Assembly: GCA_026400835.1 (NCBI GenBank)
Contig: JAPLOA010000078.1
Location: forward strand, 1 to 64,000
DNA: 64,000 bases
Source of the DNA: Planctomycetales bacterium
Lineage (GTDB): Bacteria > Planctomycetota > Planctomycetia > Planctomycetales > Planctomycetaceae
Reading direction: 5' to 3'
Both the position numbers and the translations under genes were made by a program. Of the stretch, positions 28,295-36,994 are shown piece after piece; position 1 is the stretch's first letter, and each line of letters begins with the position of its first letter. The notes under the pieces are model-generated. The model was not told the DNA's origin. It saw only the letters and a program-made list of their open reading frames with translations, and searched no databases.

Positions 28295-30000
28295 CGTCGA
28301 CCTCCCGCCGCGCCGACTCGTCCTGTGCGAGCGATCTCCATTTCTGACAGCACCAACTGGATCGCGTTCTGCTCTCCGGCAAACGCGACGGTCGCTCCGG
28401 TTCGACGCAACTCACGCTGCAGGCGAACTGAAAGGTCACGACTGCGAGTTTGCTCGGCTGCCAGCAAAAGGTCTTCGGCGTCACTCGATTTGATTTCAAC
28501 TGAAGTTGCCGTGGGCCGTTTAAATGTCGGCGTCGGACAAACAAAGGCAATCCGATGATGCCGCGCGAGCACCATTTTAACAGCCGGCAACAGATGCGAA
28601 ATACTCGGTGCACATTCCAGCAAATCAGCAAGCACGACAAACACTTCGTTGTCTTTGGCCTGCAAAGCCGCAGTCGTTAACGCCCGGCTCAGCAGGTCCA
28701 TTCGTGCAAGGCCGTCATGAAAACCTCGACCACGAATCGCCACAACCGGCGTCATCCACGACAGGCCCGTCTGACTTAGAAAGTGTTGAGTAAACGTGGC
28801 CATCAGAGCATCGTCATGCAACAACTGCACATGCTTCAGCGGCGACATGTTATAAAGCTCAGCCAATACGCCAGCCAACAGCGAACGGTCACGATGCCGT
28901 CGCGCGTTCCATGGCAGAATCGGAAACAACGTAAACGGAACCTGATTGACTTTCAGATCGAGGAGTTCCGGAAACTGCTCCGTCGCCACGCTGAGTGCAA
29001 ACGTCACGAGAGTCGGCGAAAGTCTATCGGGCATCGGTGCAGGGTTCACACAGAAATCTGACATCGCTTCCAGCAGACGATGAAAACCCCGTTCACCAGC
29101 CTGCGGCGCGATTCGCTGCGGACCTCGTTCATCAAACAGAACCGCACCAACCGGATCGCCCACAGAAATCGCCGTCCGAGCCACACTCGCGCCAACATAG
29201 GTCAGTTGATCCAGCAATCGAAGTCCAAACCCACCCACTCTAGTGCCGATTGAGCCATCCAGAAACAACTGTAACCGCACGGGAACTTCTGACTCGTACT
29301 GTCGAGTCATCAGTTTGTCTCGACGAGCCGACACTTTCCATGCGATCGATTTCGGCGGATCTCCGTCGACGTATTCTCGCAGTTCCAGCAACTCTGATCC
29401 CATCCCCGATCGTTGCAGGCGATGAATCCCATGCTGCGGCAGCGAATTAATCCGCTTCACCAACGGCTGTGTCTCACCCACATCGGCATAGGCCGGGAGC
29501 ACTCGAAAAACCTGCACGAGCGGGATGAAGCGTTCAAGCCGAAAGAAGCCCTGAGCATCCTGCAGCACGATGCGAAAACCGGGCAATCGCAAACGGCCCG
29601 CCCCACGCACGCGAGCTGTGTAAGAGAACTCAAACGTGTCAAACCGTGCCTTCACATTCACTTCATTGCCGGCCTCCGCGACGTCCATGTTCTCCGGCAC
29701 AACATCACGAATCATTAGCGCCGGTCCAATGGTTCCGCGTGATGATTTGACTTCGATGGAAACTGTCACCAGTCGACCGGCCCACAACAAGCCTGTGGGT
29801 TCATCACGACCATTCACGCGACGAATAAACTGCAACTGAGGAAGCTCAACCCAGACTCGCCATGTAAAGATCAACCATTCGACCAGCAGCCAGAGCAGGA
29901 TCGAAAGCGACAGTAGCGCGAGACCGGTCTGACCTCGCAAAATGCCAAGGAACAGCCCAGCGATCGACGGCAAAGCCAGCCATCGCGCGATCACGGTCAT
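28291..30000 (-). CDS. DUF58 domain membrane protein
   Basis: 569 residues from the ATG at 30000, which overlaps the MoxR stop as ATGA. Two N-terminal membrane helices (about 9-45) are followed by a beta-rich region. The DUF58 core carries ELLELREYVDGDPPKSIAWKVSARRDKLMTRQYESE (about 237-272), with the invariant Y-x-x-GD-x-x-x-x-I-x-W pattern, and then a VWA-like domain (LQLFLDGSIG). DUF58 proteins are partners of MoxR ATPases, which act as chaperones for metal-cofactor or envelope protein maturation in known cases; the client here is unknown. It is the middle gene of the run. Confidence 0.92.
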   Translation of the reverse strand: MTVIARWLALPSIAGLFLGILRGQTGLALLSLSILLWLLVEWLIFTWRVWVELPQLQFIRRVNGRDEPTGLLWAGRLVTVSIEVKSSRGTIGPALMIRDVVPENMDVAEAGNEVNVKARFDTFEFSYTARVRGAGRLRLPGFRIVLQDAQGFFRLERFIPLVQVFRVLPAYADVGETQPLVKRINSLPQHGIHRLQRSGMGSELLELREYVDGDPPKSIAWKVSARRDKLMTRQYESEVPVRLQLFLDGSIGTRVGGFGLRLLDQLTYVGASVARTAISVGDPVGAVLFDERGPQRIAPQAGERGFHRLLEAMSDFCVNPAPMPDRLSPTLVTFALSVATEQFPELLDLKVNQVPFTLFPILPWNARRHRDRSLLAGVLAELYNMSPLKHVQLLHDDALMATFTQHFLSQTGLSWMTPVVAIRGRGFHDGLARMDLLSRALTTAALQAKDNEVFVVLADLLECAPSISHLLPAVKMVLARHHRIAFVCPTPTFKRPTATSVEIKSSDAEDLLLAAEQTRSRDLSVRLQRELRRTGATVAFAGEQNAIQLVLSEMEIARTGRVGAAGGRR

Positions 30001-30977
30001 CGACGACGTTCCTGAAGAACTGGAACAGTGCGGATCAACTGTTGAACCACAGATTCGATCGTGCGACCATCCATTTCCGCTTCGGGCCGCATGATTAATC
30101 GATGGCAAAGCACCGGATTGCAGACGGCCTGGATGTCTTCGTGAGTCAGGTAATTTCGGCCTGACAACAGAGCGTGTGAACGTCCGGCTTTCATCAGATT
30201 AATGGCGGCTCGCGGACTGCCACCCAGCACCAGATCCGGATGCTGACGACTCTGTCGCACCAGATCCACGATGTATTCCTGCAGCTCGCGTGATCCATAG
30301 ACACTATCAAGCTGTCGCTGAATGGCGACGATCTCGTCTGCGTTTGTTACGGCTCCAGGCTTGGCAATCGTGCGACTGTGCAGTTCCAGCATATCGACTT
30401 CCTGATTGCGTTCGGGATAGCCCACATGAATGCGAAACAAAAAGCGGTCCAGCTGAGCTTCCGGCAGTCGGTACACGCCTTCCTGTTCGATCGGGTTCTG
30501 CGTCGCCAGAACCATAAACGGTTCCGGCAGTGGCAAAGTTTTCCCTTCGATCGTCACCTGGCGTTCCTGCATTGCTTCGAGAAGTGATGACTGTGTTCTT
30601 GCAGGCGCGCGATTCAATTCGTCGGCCAAAAGTAACTGACAGAATACCGGACCTTTCCGAAGCACAAAGTTACTTGTCTGACGATCCAGGACCTGCGTTC
30701 CAGTGACGTCCGATGGCAGCAGATCCGGCGTAAACTGCACTCGTTCGTAGTGAATTCCGAGCACAGTCGAAAACGTGCGACAGAGCGTCGTCTTCGCCGT
30801 CCCGGGTACTCCTTCCAGCAGCACATGTCCACCGGCAATCAGTGCCATCAGCAACTGATCTGTGACATGATTCATTCCGACAACGACCTGTTCAACAGCC
30901 TGCAATGTTCGCTGACGCAGCTCATGCACGCGCTGAGCAAGCTGGTTGGAATTTGTCACAGTCACAGAGAAATCCAC
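29997..30977 (-). CDS. MoxR-family AAA+ ATPase
   Basis: 326 residues. Walker A is GVPGTAKTTL (about 56-65), Walker B VFCQLLLADELNRAPARTQSSLLEAMQE (about 108-135), sensor 1 LATQNPIEQEGVYRLPEAQLDRF and a late sensor 2 region GGSPRAAINLMKAGRSHAL. All catalytic residues are present. MoxR proteins are AAA+ chaperones encoded next to DUF58/VWA proteins, as here (ATGA overlap at 29997-30000). The start at 30977 gives the normal length. It is the first gene of the four-gene run, so the promoter must lie at about 30980-31020, where nothing decisive is visible. Confidence 0.95.
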   Translation of the reverse strand: MDFSVTVTNSNQLAQRVHELRQRTLQAVEQVVVGMNHVTDQLLMALIAGGHVLLEGVPGTAKTTLCRTFSTVLGIHYERVQFTPDLLPSDVTGTQVLDRQTSNFVLRKGPVFCQLLLADELNRAPARTQSSLLEAMQERQVTIEGKTLPLPEPFMVLATQNPIEQEGVYRLPEAQLDRFLFRIHVGYPERNQEVDMLELHSRTIAKPGAVTNADEIVAIQRQLDSVYGSRELQEYIVDLVRQSRQHPDLVLGGSPRAAINLMKAGRSHALLSGRNYLTHEDIQAVCNPVLCHRLIMRPEAEMDGRTIESVVQQLIRTVPVLQERRR

Positions 30978-31676
30978 TCCGATTAGCAGCCCATGATTCC
31001 CGTTCTGCGATGAAGTCTAGCGTCGATCGCTCTGAAATGTGAGTCTCGGGGGCAGCACCCCCTTGAGGCACAATCATTTGTAGGTCATGCCTGCCGGGCA
31101 GGAGTTCGCGGCTTGTCGCGGCCTTTTGTGCACGAGGTTTGACAAATTCGGGTCCGGGTTTGGTGTGACGAAGGCGCGTTCAGTTCGCCTTGCGGCAAAA
31201 GTCCTTTCCGGCAGAAAGGACCTACTTCAAAAAGCATCCGTACTGACGAACCTGATCAGCAGTTCGACCACAAGCCCACCTCCCTTGGCGTTAAAATGCA
31301 CAGCTTAAGCAAAACAGGGCAACCTGTAAGACAAGGCGAGAAGAGGCAAAGCAATTGCCTCTACGAAGCATGATGTTCCAGAAGTTCCCTTCAGTGAAAG
31401 AACTGAAGCCAAACTGAAAATCACGGCTCCGAAATCCCCGAAATCGCCGAGATTATGACGGTTAGGAAGGTCAGGGTAAGCAGGGCTATTTGTAGGCCCG
31501 TTTTTGGAACCTTAAATTCTGCCCAGACTGTCTCTCCTAAAGCCTGAAAACCCTGCGATATCGGCTGTTAGAGGCCCCAAAATTAGAGGACGTTGACACT
31601 CTCCGGAGCGCCTTGTAGAGTCGTGGGAGTTCGTTTTTTCGCAGCCCGGATATTTTCTCAACGGCGGGTCTGACAG
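30978..31676. other. Gene-free gap between divergent operons
   Basis: This 699-bp gap separates the MoxR operon and the plus-strand amidase gene. No frame is convincing. It contains dispersed repeat D copy 2 at 31197-31225, a GC-poor stretch around 31350-31440, and no recognisable RNA gene. Confidence 0.5.
31197..31225. repeat. Dispersed repeat D, copy 2
   Basis: The segment starting AAAAGTCCTTTCCGGCAG is nearly the reverse complement of 8238-8265. The core CCTTTCCGGCAGAAAGG is itself a palindrome. Confidence 0.6.
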
Positions 31677-32393
31677 TTGGCCAGAAGTACTCATGCCAGT
31701 GACCGTTCGCGGTCCTGCGTCTGGAAGACTTTGACCATTTCAGTCTGCTTTGCGGCGTGTTCAGTGTTTCTGGTTCCGTTCCTGGCGTTCCTTCTGCTGA
31801 CAGGCTTTCGAGTTCTTAAGGCAGATGATCGTCGGAACTGGATGGTGCCGGGAAGAGTTGTCCTGGGGCTTTCAAAGGATCGGAGTCAAGCCGATCGACC
31901 AGAAGCCTCTCGGACATTCAGTCAGGATCGCTGGATGGCCGGTGTTGCAGAATCGACCTGGGAGTATGTGGTTCTCCATCATTCGGCCAGTGAATCGGGC
32001 AGTGTTCAATCGATTCATGAGGAACATCGTCGTCGTAAAGATGCGATGGGAAACGCCTGGCTGGGAATTGGTTACCACTTTGTGATCGGAAATGGACAGG
32101 GAATGAAAGATGGGGCTGTGGAGCCCACTTTTCGCTGGGACGAGCAACTCCACGGAGCTCATTCTGGTGACCCCCTGTTTAATGCTCGTGGAATTGGTAT
32201 TTGCCTGATCGGGAATTTCGAGAAGACTCCACCGTCGAAGGCTCAACTGACTGCGGTTAAGGAGCTGGTCAAAACTCTGGCAGGTCGGCATCAGATCGTT
32301 CGGGGAAAAATTATTGGACATGCTTCGGTGAAGGCCACGGCTTGTCCCGGGAAACGCTTTCCTCTGCAAGATGTCAGAGCAGTGGTTCCCTGA
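31677..32393 (+). CDS. N-acetylmuramoyl-L-alanine amidase (Amidase_2/PGRP type), membrane-anchored
   Basis: Cleaves the amide bond between MurNAc and L-Ala in peptidoglycan, consistent with the presence of a wall in planctomycetes. 238 residues from a TTG at 31677; no in-frame ATG precedes the membrane helix (about 18-43, LTISVCFAACSVFLVPFLAFLLL). The catalytic domain starts at WEYVVLHHSASESGS (first zinc His), has GIGYHFVIGNGQG, the QLHGAHSGDPLFNARGIGICLIGNFE block, and ends with IIGHASVKATACPGKRFP, where His and Cys complete the zinc site. The TTG start is a choice of necessity. The helix may be a signal anchor, placing the enzyme at the outer face of the inner membrane. Confidence 0.88.
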   Translation: MARSTHASDRSRSCVWKTLTISVCFAACSVFLVPFLAFLLLTGFRVLKADDRRNWMVPGRVVLGLSKDRSQADRPEASRTFSQDRWMAGVAESTWEYVVLHHSASESGSVQSIHEEHRRRKDAMGNAWLGIGYHFVIGNGQGMKDGAVEPTFRWDEQLHGAHSGDPLFNARGIGICLIGNFEKTPPSKAQLTAVKELVKTLAGRHQIVRGKIIGHASVKATACPGKRFPLQDVRAVVP

Positions 32394-32418
32394 AGGTTCA
32401 GAGCTTTACAGATCATTG

Positions 32419-32439
32419 ATTTGAGATTTGAGATTTGAG
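32419..32439 (+). repeat. Short ATTTGAG tandem repeat
   Basis: Three perfect copies of the 7-bp unit ATTTGAG lie between the amidase stop and the next gene. They are followed by CTCAAA, which can pair with the last unit. This is probably a slippage tract. Confidence 0.6.
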
Positions 32440-32542
32440 ATCTCAAACAAGTGCAATAAGAAGACGTTGAGGCAAGGACTGCTCTCGACCGTGATTTTGG
32501 CGTTCTCCTCAACACACAATGTTCTTCATGGAAGTTATCTCA

Positions 32543-33349
32543 ATGTTTAATCGTGTTCGAAGCCTGTCGTTCTCATCCGGTGAGCTGGACTCTCTGATCC
32601 CGGATATGGACGTCGAAATGCTGCCAACGGAACTTCGCGAACTGTATCAGTCGTGGAGCCAGTCGCCCGATTCACTCGCGAAGTTCTCCAACAGCGTTGC
32701 CGAATCAGACTGGCCGGTTTCGATTTACGTTCCCGAGCGATACGAGGAGCGATATGCGTATCCGCTGGTGATCTGGTTCCACAGCGATGCGAACGACGAA
32801 GATCAGCTCGAACAGTTTATGGGAGCTGTCAGCTCACAGAACTACATTGGGCTGGCACTGCGTGGCAATACCGAGCACAAATCTGCCGGAGGTTACTGCT
32901 GGGACCCATCATCCCTGCTGTTCGGATCCGTGCCCTTGCAGGATCTGCTTTACGTGACAACCTGTCGGCTGCGAAGAGCGTTTCATATTCACAGCGAGCG
33001 GATCTTTGTGGCCGGTGCCGGCCATGGAGCTGACGTCGCTCTGCAGACGATGATTCAACGCCCCGAATGGTTTGCCGGTGCAATACTTCTGGATCCCGCC
33101 TGCAAGTCAGACAGTCTGAAGTCTGATCGACTGACAGGACTTCGCGGCAAGCCGATGATGATGTCTGTCTCTCGCAGTTGCTCTCACGAATGCATGGGAC
33201 GCAGCGTCGAGTCTGTCCGATTGCTGCGATCGGCCGGGGCCAGTGTCGATGTGGAGGTGACTGAACTTCCTGTTGATCCAACCAGCAACGAAGCTCGCAT
33301 GATCGACCACTGGATCATGGGCTGTATCAATCGCGAAGCTCTCGTGTAG
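32543..33349 (+). CDS. Alpha/beta-hydrolase-like protein with His at the nucleophile position
   Basis: 268 residues from the ATG at 32543, which has a GGAAG ribosome-binding site at 32530-32534; an upstream in-frame ATG at 32519 has none. Residues 50-65 (WPVSIYVPERYEERYAYPLVIWFHS) open a phospholipase/carboxylesterase-type fold. The nucleophile elbow that normally reads GxSxG is VAGAGHGADVAL here, so the Ser is replaced by His (about residue 166). Acid and His partners may sit near VTELPVDP and MIDHWIMG. It is probably inactive as an esterase, perhaps a binding or regulatory protein. It follows the amidase gene by 150 bp. Confidence 0.75.
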   Translation: MFNRVRSLSFSSGELDSLIPDMDVEMLPTELRELYQSWSQSPDSLAKFSNSVAESDWPVSIYVPERYEERYAYPLVIWFHSDANDEDQLEQFMGAVSSQNYIGLALRGNTEHKSAGGYCWDPSSLLFGSVPLQDLLYVTTCRLRRAFHIHSERIFVAGAGHGADVALQTMIQRPEWFAGAILLDPACKSDSLKSDRLTGLRGKPMMMSVSRSCSHECMGRSVESVRLLRSAGASVDVEVTELPVDPTSNEARMIDHWIMGCINREALV

Positions 33350-33468
33350 AGCTGCTTTTCCAGTGATGGAGTGGCACAAAGCGAAGCTCAAGCAGAGTCG
33401 GGCGAAGTCCTGATTGGATGACGTTTGCAAGAGTGTTGAGTGACGCCTGAATAAATCCACGCCGATTG

Positions 33469-33523
33469 AACAGGAGGTAACAGAGGGAAACGCGCAAATG
33501 GCTTTTCTCTGCTTACTCCTGTT
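33469..33523. terminator. Hairpin between convergent genes
   Basis: AACAGGAGGTAACAGAGGG (from 33469) pairs imperfectly with CTCTGCTTACTCCTGTT (33507-33523). The right arm reaches the stop of the minus-strand gene, so this is a plausible bidirectional terminator for the two convergent genes, although there is no strong T-run. Confidence 0.5.
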
Positions 33524-33923
33524 AAACCTCGATCTCCCTGTTTTGCGCGACGATAGACTGCCGAATCTCTTTGACCTGGCGTAACAGGTCCATGCGGCGG
33601 ATTTTCGTTTCCAGCATCGCTCTCTGCATTCGCAGTAATCTCACTGTGATATAGATGCCGAGGGCGATTGCGATCGGAATAATTGCGAAGGCAATCAACC
33701 CAAAAACTCGCCCCATGCTGCCAGCCCAGACGGCCGCCAGGCTGATCGGAGCTGGCATCGATCTCCCACCGAACGCCACCAGCAGCCCGAACAGAAATGC
33801 GGCCATCGTGATGGCCGAAGCAATCGTGACGATTCCGCCAACGGCTACGGCGACCATCTGCTGTCCCGTGGTCACGCTGACATCAGGCTTACCTGTTGTA
33901 ACTTCGTAAGGATTTGTGTCCAT
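33522..33923 (-). CDS. Membrane protein with three helices and a coiled-coil tail
   Basis: 133 residues. The N-terminal MDTNPYEVTTGKPD resembles the NPYE/NPY start often seen in small planctomycete membrane proteins. Three helices follow (about 24-50, 56-76 and 78-97) and then a charged helix (LRMQRAMLETKIRRMDLLRQVKEIRQSIVAQNREIE) likely to be a cytosolic coiled coil. The function is unknown. It starts 3 bp after the serine hydrolase stop, so the two genes are co-transcribed. Confidence 0.75.
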   Translation of the reverse strand: MDTNPYEVTTGKPDVSVTTGQQMVAVAVGGIVTIASAITMAAFLFGLLVAFGGRSMPAPISLAAVWAGSMGRVFGLIAFAIIPIAIALGIYITVRLLRMQRAMLETKIRRMDLLRQVKEIRQSIVAQNREIEV

Positions 33924-33926
33924 TCG

Positions 33927-35504
33927 TTACCGAACTCGCACTGGCTTGAGTTCATCGAACCACAGATCATCGTTGGGCACATTCAGACGCAGTTCCTGAA
34001 AATCGCCATTCGCATCGGGAACAAACTGTACCGTCCCTTCAGCGAACCAGGCAAACTCCTTTCGCCAGGTGATCTTCCATGTGTCGTAGTGCAGATGAGT
34101 CAGATCGGCAACGAGTTCCGGATTGGGTAACAGACTCAGAACCAGGCGATCACAATTCTTCGTCACAGTGATGTCCCCATAGAGCGGACAGCGATATGTT
34201 CCCATACAGGCATCAGGACTGCGGCTGGGTTGAGTATCTGCGACCTTTTGAGCAGTCGCGTCACTCACGCGTTTCGAGAACGCCTCCCGATCCTTTCGAT
34301 CGCGTTCCAACCCCTCCAAAAGTGACGGACGTTTTTCTCCGCCCAGAAACTCGTCAACAATCGTATTAACCAACGCTGAAGGAAGCCCGGTCATGCTGTT
34401 CGTTAAGACTACGATCCCCAGATTTTCTTCCGGAACCAGCATCACCTGCGAATACATCCCGTCATAACCTCCGCCATGAGAAACCAGCATCCGACCTTTG
34501 TAGTCCGCCAGATTCCAGCCGAGTCCATACGCGCGAAAATGAGTTGTCCGCGAACGCTTCTGCGACACAGCACTCATTGGAATAATCGTGTGTGGCGACC
34601 ACATGCGAAATGAGGAAGCCTCCGAAAACAAACGCCGCGAATCATCAATGCGACCTCGATCCAACTGTACTCGCACCCATTTGGCCATGTCGTTCGAACT
34701 GGAGATAATCCCGCCCGCCGCTGCCATCGTATCCCAGTTGGACCATGAGATTGTCCGTACGCCATCCACCAGCGACTTATGAGGAGTTGCGAAGTTTCCT
34801 TTGGCATCCAGAGCCTTGATTGATATGACCGATCGATCCATCCCGACAGGTTGCAGAATTCTCTGTTCGACAAAACTCTGCCAGGTCTGTCCGCTGGCTT
34901 TATGAATCACCTCACCAGCGGCCAGATACATCAGATTCGAATAGCCATAGGAGGCACGAAACGGCCCCTTCGCTGATAAGTGCCGTGCTCGTCGCAAAAC
35001 ATCTTCCGGCGAATACGGAGTACCCCACCAAAGCAAATCACCGCTGAATGTTCCCAGTCCGCTGCGATGACACAGCAGATCATCAACGCGTAGTTCCGTC
35101 GAAATATATCGATCGTACAACTCCAGCCATGGCAGATGCTGCTGGACTCGATCCGACCATTTCAGCTTTCCTTCTTCATCAAGCATTGCGATGGCCGCAG
35201 CCGTGAAGGCTTTTGAGTTCGATGCAATCGCAAACAACGTGTCCCCATCGACCACTTCTGCTTTTCCGAACTCGCGAACACCAAAACCGCTCGACAAAAA
35301 CACCTGCCCGTCTTTCACGATCGCTACTGACAGGCCTGGAACATTCCACTCCGCTCGCGATTTCTCAATCAGCGTGGCGATGTCCGCAGCGATCGGCACT
35401 GAAGGGACCACGACGACAACGGGTTCTGAGGTCTGCCCGAGTGAAGAGGCAGCCGACAATAACAGACTGAGGAACGTGAAGAGATTTATCAATCGTAGAT
35501 TCAT
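33927..35504 (-). CDS. Secreted serine hydrolase, beta-lactamase/esterase (class C-like) family
   Basis: 525 residues with a Sec signal (LINLFTFLSLLLSAASSLGQ). The serine hydrolase fold has SxxK as ASNSKAFT (about 94-101), the Tyr-containing YxN as SYGYSNLMYLA (about 185-195), and the HGG-type motif SHGGGYDGMYSQVM (about 345-358). The C-terminal extension (about 400-525) is beta-rich and typical of esterase EstB-like or D-aminopeptidase-like family members. A beta-lactam target or drug-resistance role cannot be inferred from this. It is co-transcribed with the small membrane protein downstream. Confidence 0.9.
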   Translation of the reverse strand: MNLRLINLFTFLSLLLSAASSLGQTSEPVVVVVPSVPIAADIATLIEKSRAEWNVPGLSVAIVKDGQVFLSSGFGVREFGKAEVVDGDTLFAIASNSKAFTAAAIAMLDEEGKLKWSDRVQQHLPWLELYDRYISTELRVDDLLCHRSGLGTFSGDLLWWGTPYSPEDVLRRARHLSAKGPFRASYGYSNLMYLAAGEVIHKASGQTWQSFVEQRILQPVGMDRSVISIKALDAKGNFATPHKSLVDGVRTISWSNWDTMAAAGGIISSSNDMAKWVRVQLDRGRIDDSRRLFSEASSFRMWSPHTIIPMSAVSQKRSRTTHFRAYGLGWNLADYKGRMLVSHGGGYDGMYSQVMLVPEENLGIVVLTNSMTGLPSALVNTIVDEFLGGEKRPSLLEGLERDRKDREAFSKRVSDATAQKVADTQPSRSPDACMGTYRCPLYGDITVTKNCDRLVLSLLPNPELVADLTHLHYDTWKITWRKEFAWFAEGTVQFVPDANGDFQELRLNVPNDDLWFDELKPVRVR

Positions 35505-35575
35505 GGTCCGGACTTTCGGAATTGGAGCGATGCTGGAGGCCGGAATAGCGGTGTGTCGCAGTCCAAAATTGTTCG

Positions 35576-36994
35576 CTATCGTTGCTGCGGTGTGGATGCA
35601 TCAACACAGGTCGCAACAACGAGATCTCCCACCACGTTGACCAGCGTGCGTGACATATCCAGCAAACGGTCGACTCCCAGAATAATCGCGATTCCGTCCG
35701 CTGGAACTCCGACAGACTTCAAAACAACAATGATCAGTGGAATCGAGCCGCCAGGAACACCGGCCGTGCCAACTCCGGCCAGCACCGACATCAACACAAC
35801 GGTGAACTGCTGCCCGAGCGTCAGATGGACACCAAATACCTGTGCCAAAAACAGCACCACCACGCCTTCAAACAAGGCTGTGCCGTTTTGATTGCCTGTC
35901 GCTCCAACGGTCAAGACAAAGTTCGACGTTTCCGGGCGTAACTTGAGTTCTTCCTGTGCAACCTTCAGTGACGTGGACAGTGTGGCACTCGATGACGACG
36001 TGCTGAACGCCACAAACATCGCATCGGAGATACTGCGAAAGAACTCCACAGGCGATCGGCGGCCAAAAAGACGCAGCACTGTTGAATAAACAATCAACAG
36101 ATGAATCGCCAGCCCCCCGATCACAACTCCGACAAATGCCGCCAGGGCCCAAAGCACGTCTGTGCCCATTTGCGTAGACACAACAAACACGAGACACCCA
36201 GCTCCCAGCGGCGCAAGCTTAAGAGCCCAGCCGATGATAGTCATGGAAATCTCATACATCCCGCGCATGACAGAAGTCAACGTGCCCGTTTCGGACAGTT
36301 TTGTCGTCGCAGCAATTCCACAGAGCAGAGCAAAGAACATCACGGCCAGCATGCCGTTCCCTTTGGACGACCCGTCGACCGCTCCGACCATTTCCTGCAC
36401 GGGATTCTCTGGCAACAAATCTACCAGGGTTTGCCCGAGTGTCTTAGCGGCATCCGCCTTGGCCACGCCTTCCGTCGCCTTAGCCGCGTACTTCTCCGTC
36501 AATGTCGTGCGGACTTCATCCGAGATCGTCTTTCCCGGCTGCACAACATTGACGAGAGTCACTCCAATCAGGACCGCCGAGATCGACAGTATGCCTGTGT
36601 AAAACAACGTGACCAATCCGATGCGCCCCAGCTTGCGAAGATCTCCGACATCAACAACAGCCAGATAGAGCGCAGAAAACACCAGCGGCAGAACCATCAT
36701 CTGCATCAGCCGAAGAAACAATTTTCCGATCGGCTCGGCCACAGAAACTACGAACGCGACAGCTCGACCCCTTGCCGCGCCTTCAGGCTCGTTGGCTTCC
36801 GATTTCAGCAGACTGCGGTCGACAACACCGACAAGTCCACCCAATGCTTTCTGCACCCATCCGCCGCCCAGATCGGGTTTCTGCAGACAGTTACCCGCAA
36901 TGCCGAGGATCAGCCCAATCACGAGGCCAATCACAATTTTGACGTGACCACCGGATCCGTGTGGAGTTGTCGACGAGGAAGCGGAATCTGCCAT
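35576..36994 (-). CDS. Dicarboxylate/amino acid:cation symporter (DAACS family)
   Basis: 472 residues from the ATG at 36994 (MADSASSSTT). An alternative 22-residue upstream extension has no support. Eight membrane helices with two hairpins are visible: the Ser-rich HP1 motif SSSSATLSTS (about 341-350), the unwound TM7 motif as GNQNGTALFEG, where the family norm is NMDGT, HP2 AGVGTAGVPGG, and TM8 GVDRLLDMSRTLVNVVGD, which has all conserved Asp, Arg and Asn residues. The substrate is uncertain. The NQNGT variant removes a sodium-coordinating Asp seen in GltPh. The gene stands alone on the minus strand. Confidence 0.92.
   Translation of the reverse strand: MADSASSSTTPHGSGGHVKIVIGLVIGLILGIAGNCLQKPDLGGGWVQKALGGLVGVVDRSLLKSEANEPEGAARGRAVAFVVSVAEPIGKLFLRLMQMMVLPLVFSALYLAVVDVGDLRKLGRIGLVTLFYTGILSISAVLIGVTLVNVVQPGKTISDEVRTTLTEKYAAKATEGVAKADAAKTLGQTLVDLLPENPVQEMVGAVDGSSKGNGMLAVMFFALLCGIAATTKLSETGTLTSVMRGMYEISMTIIGWALKLAPLGAGCLVFVVSTQMGTDVLWALAAFVGVVIGGLAIHLLIVYSTVLRLFGRRSPVEFFRSISDAMFVAFSTSSSSATLSTSLKVAQEELKLRPETSNFVLTVGATGNQNGTALFEGVVVLFLAQVFGVHLTLGQQFTVVLMSVLAGVGTAGVPGGSIPLIIVVLKSVGVPADGIAIILGVDRLLDMSRTLVNVVGDLVVATCVDASTPQQR

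Noticed and set aside
32419-32439. ATTTGAG tandem repeat as a regulatory element
   Set aside because: Only three short units in an A/T-rich gap. A slippage tract is the simpler reading.
33927-35504. True beta-lactamase conferring drug resistance
   Set aside because: The SxxK, YxN and HGG motifs fit the wider serine hydrolase/esterase family, and the long C-terminal extension argues against a dedicated beta-lactamase.
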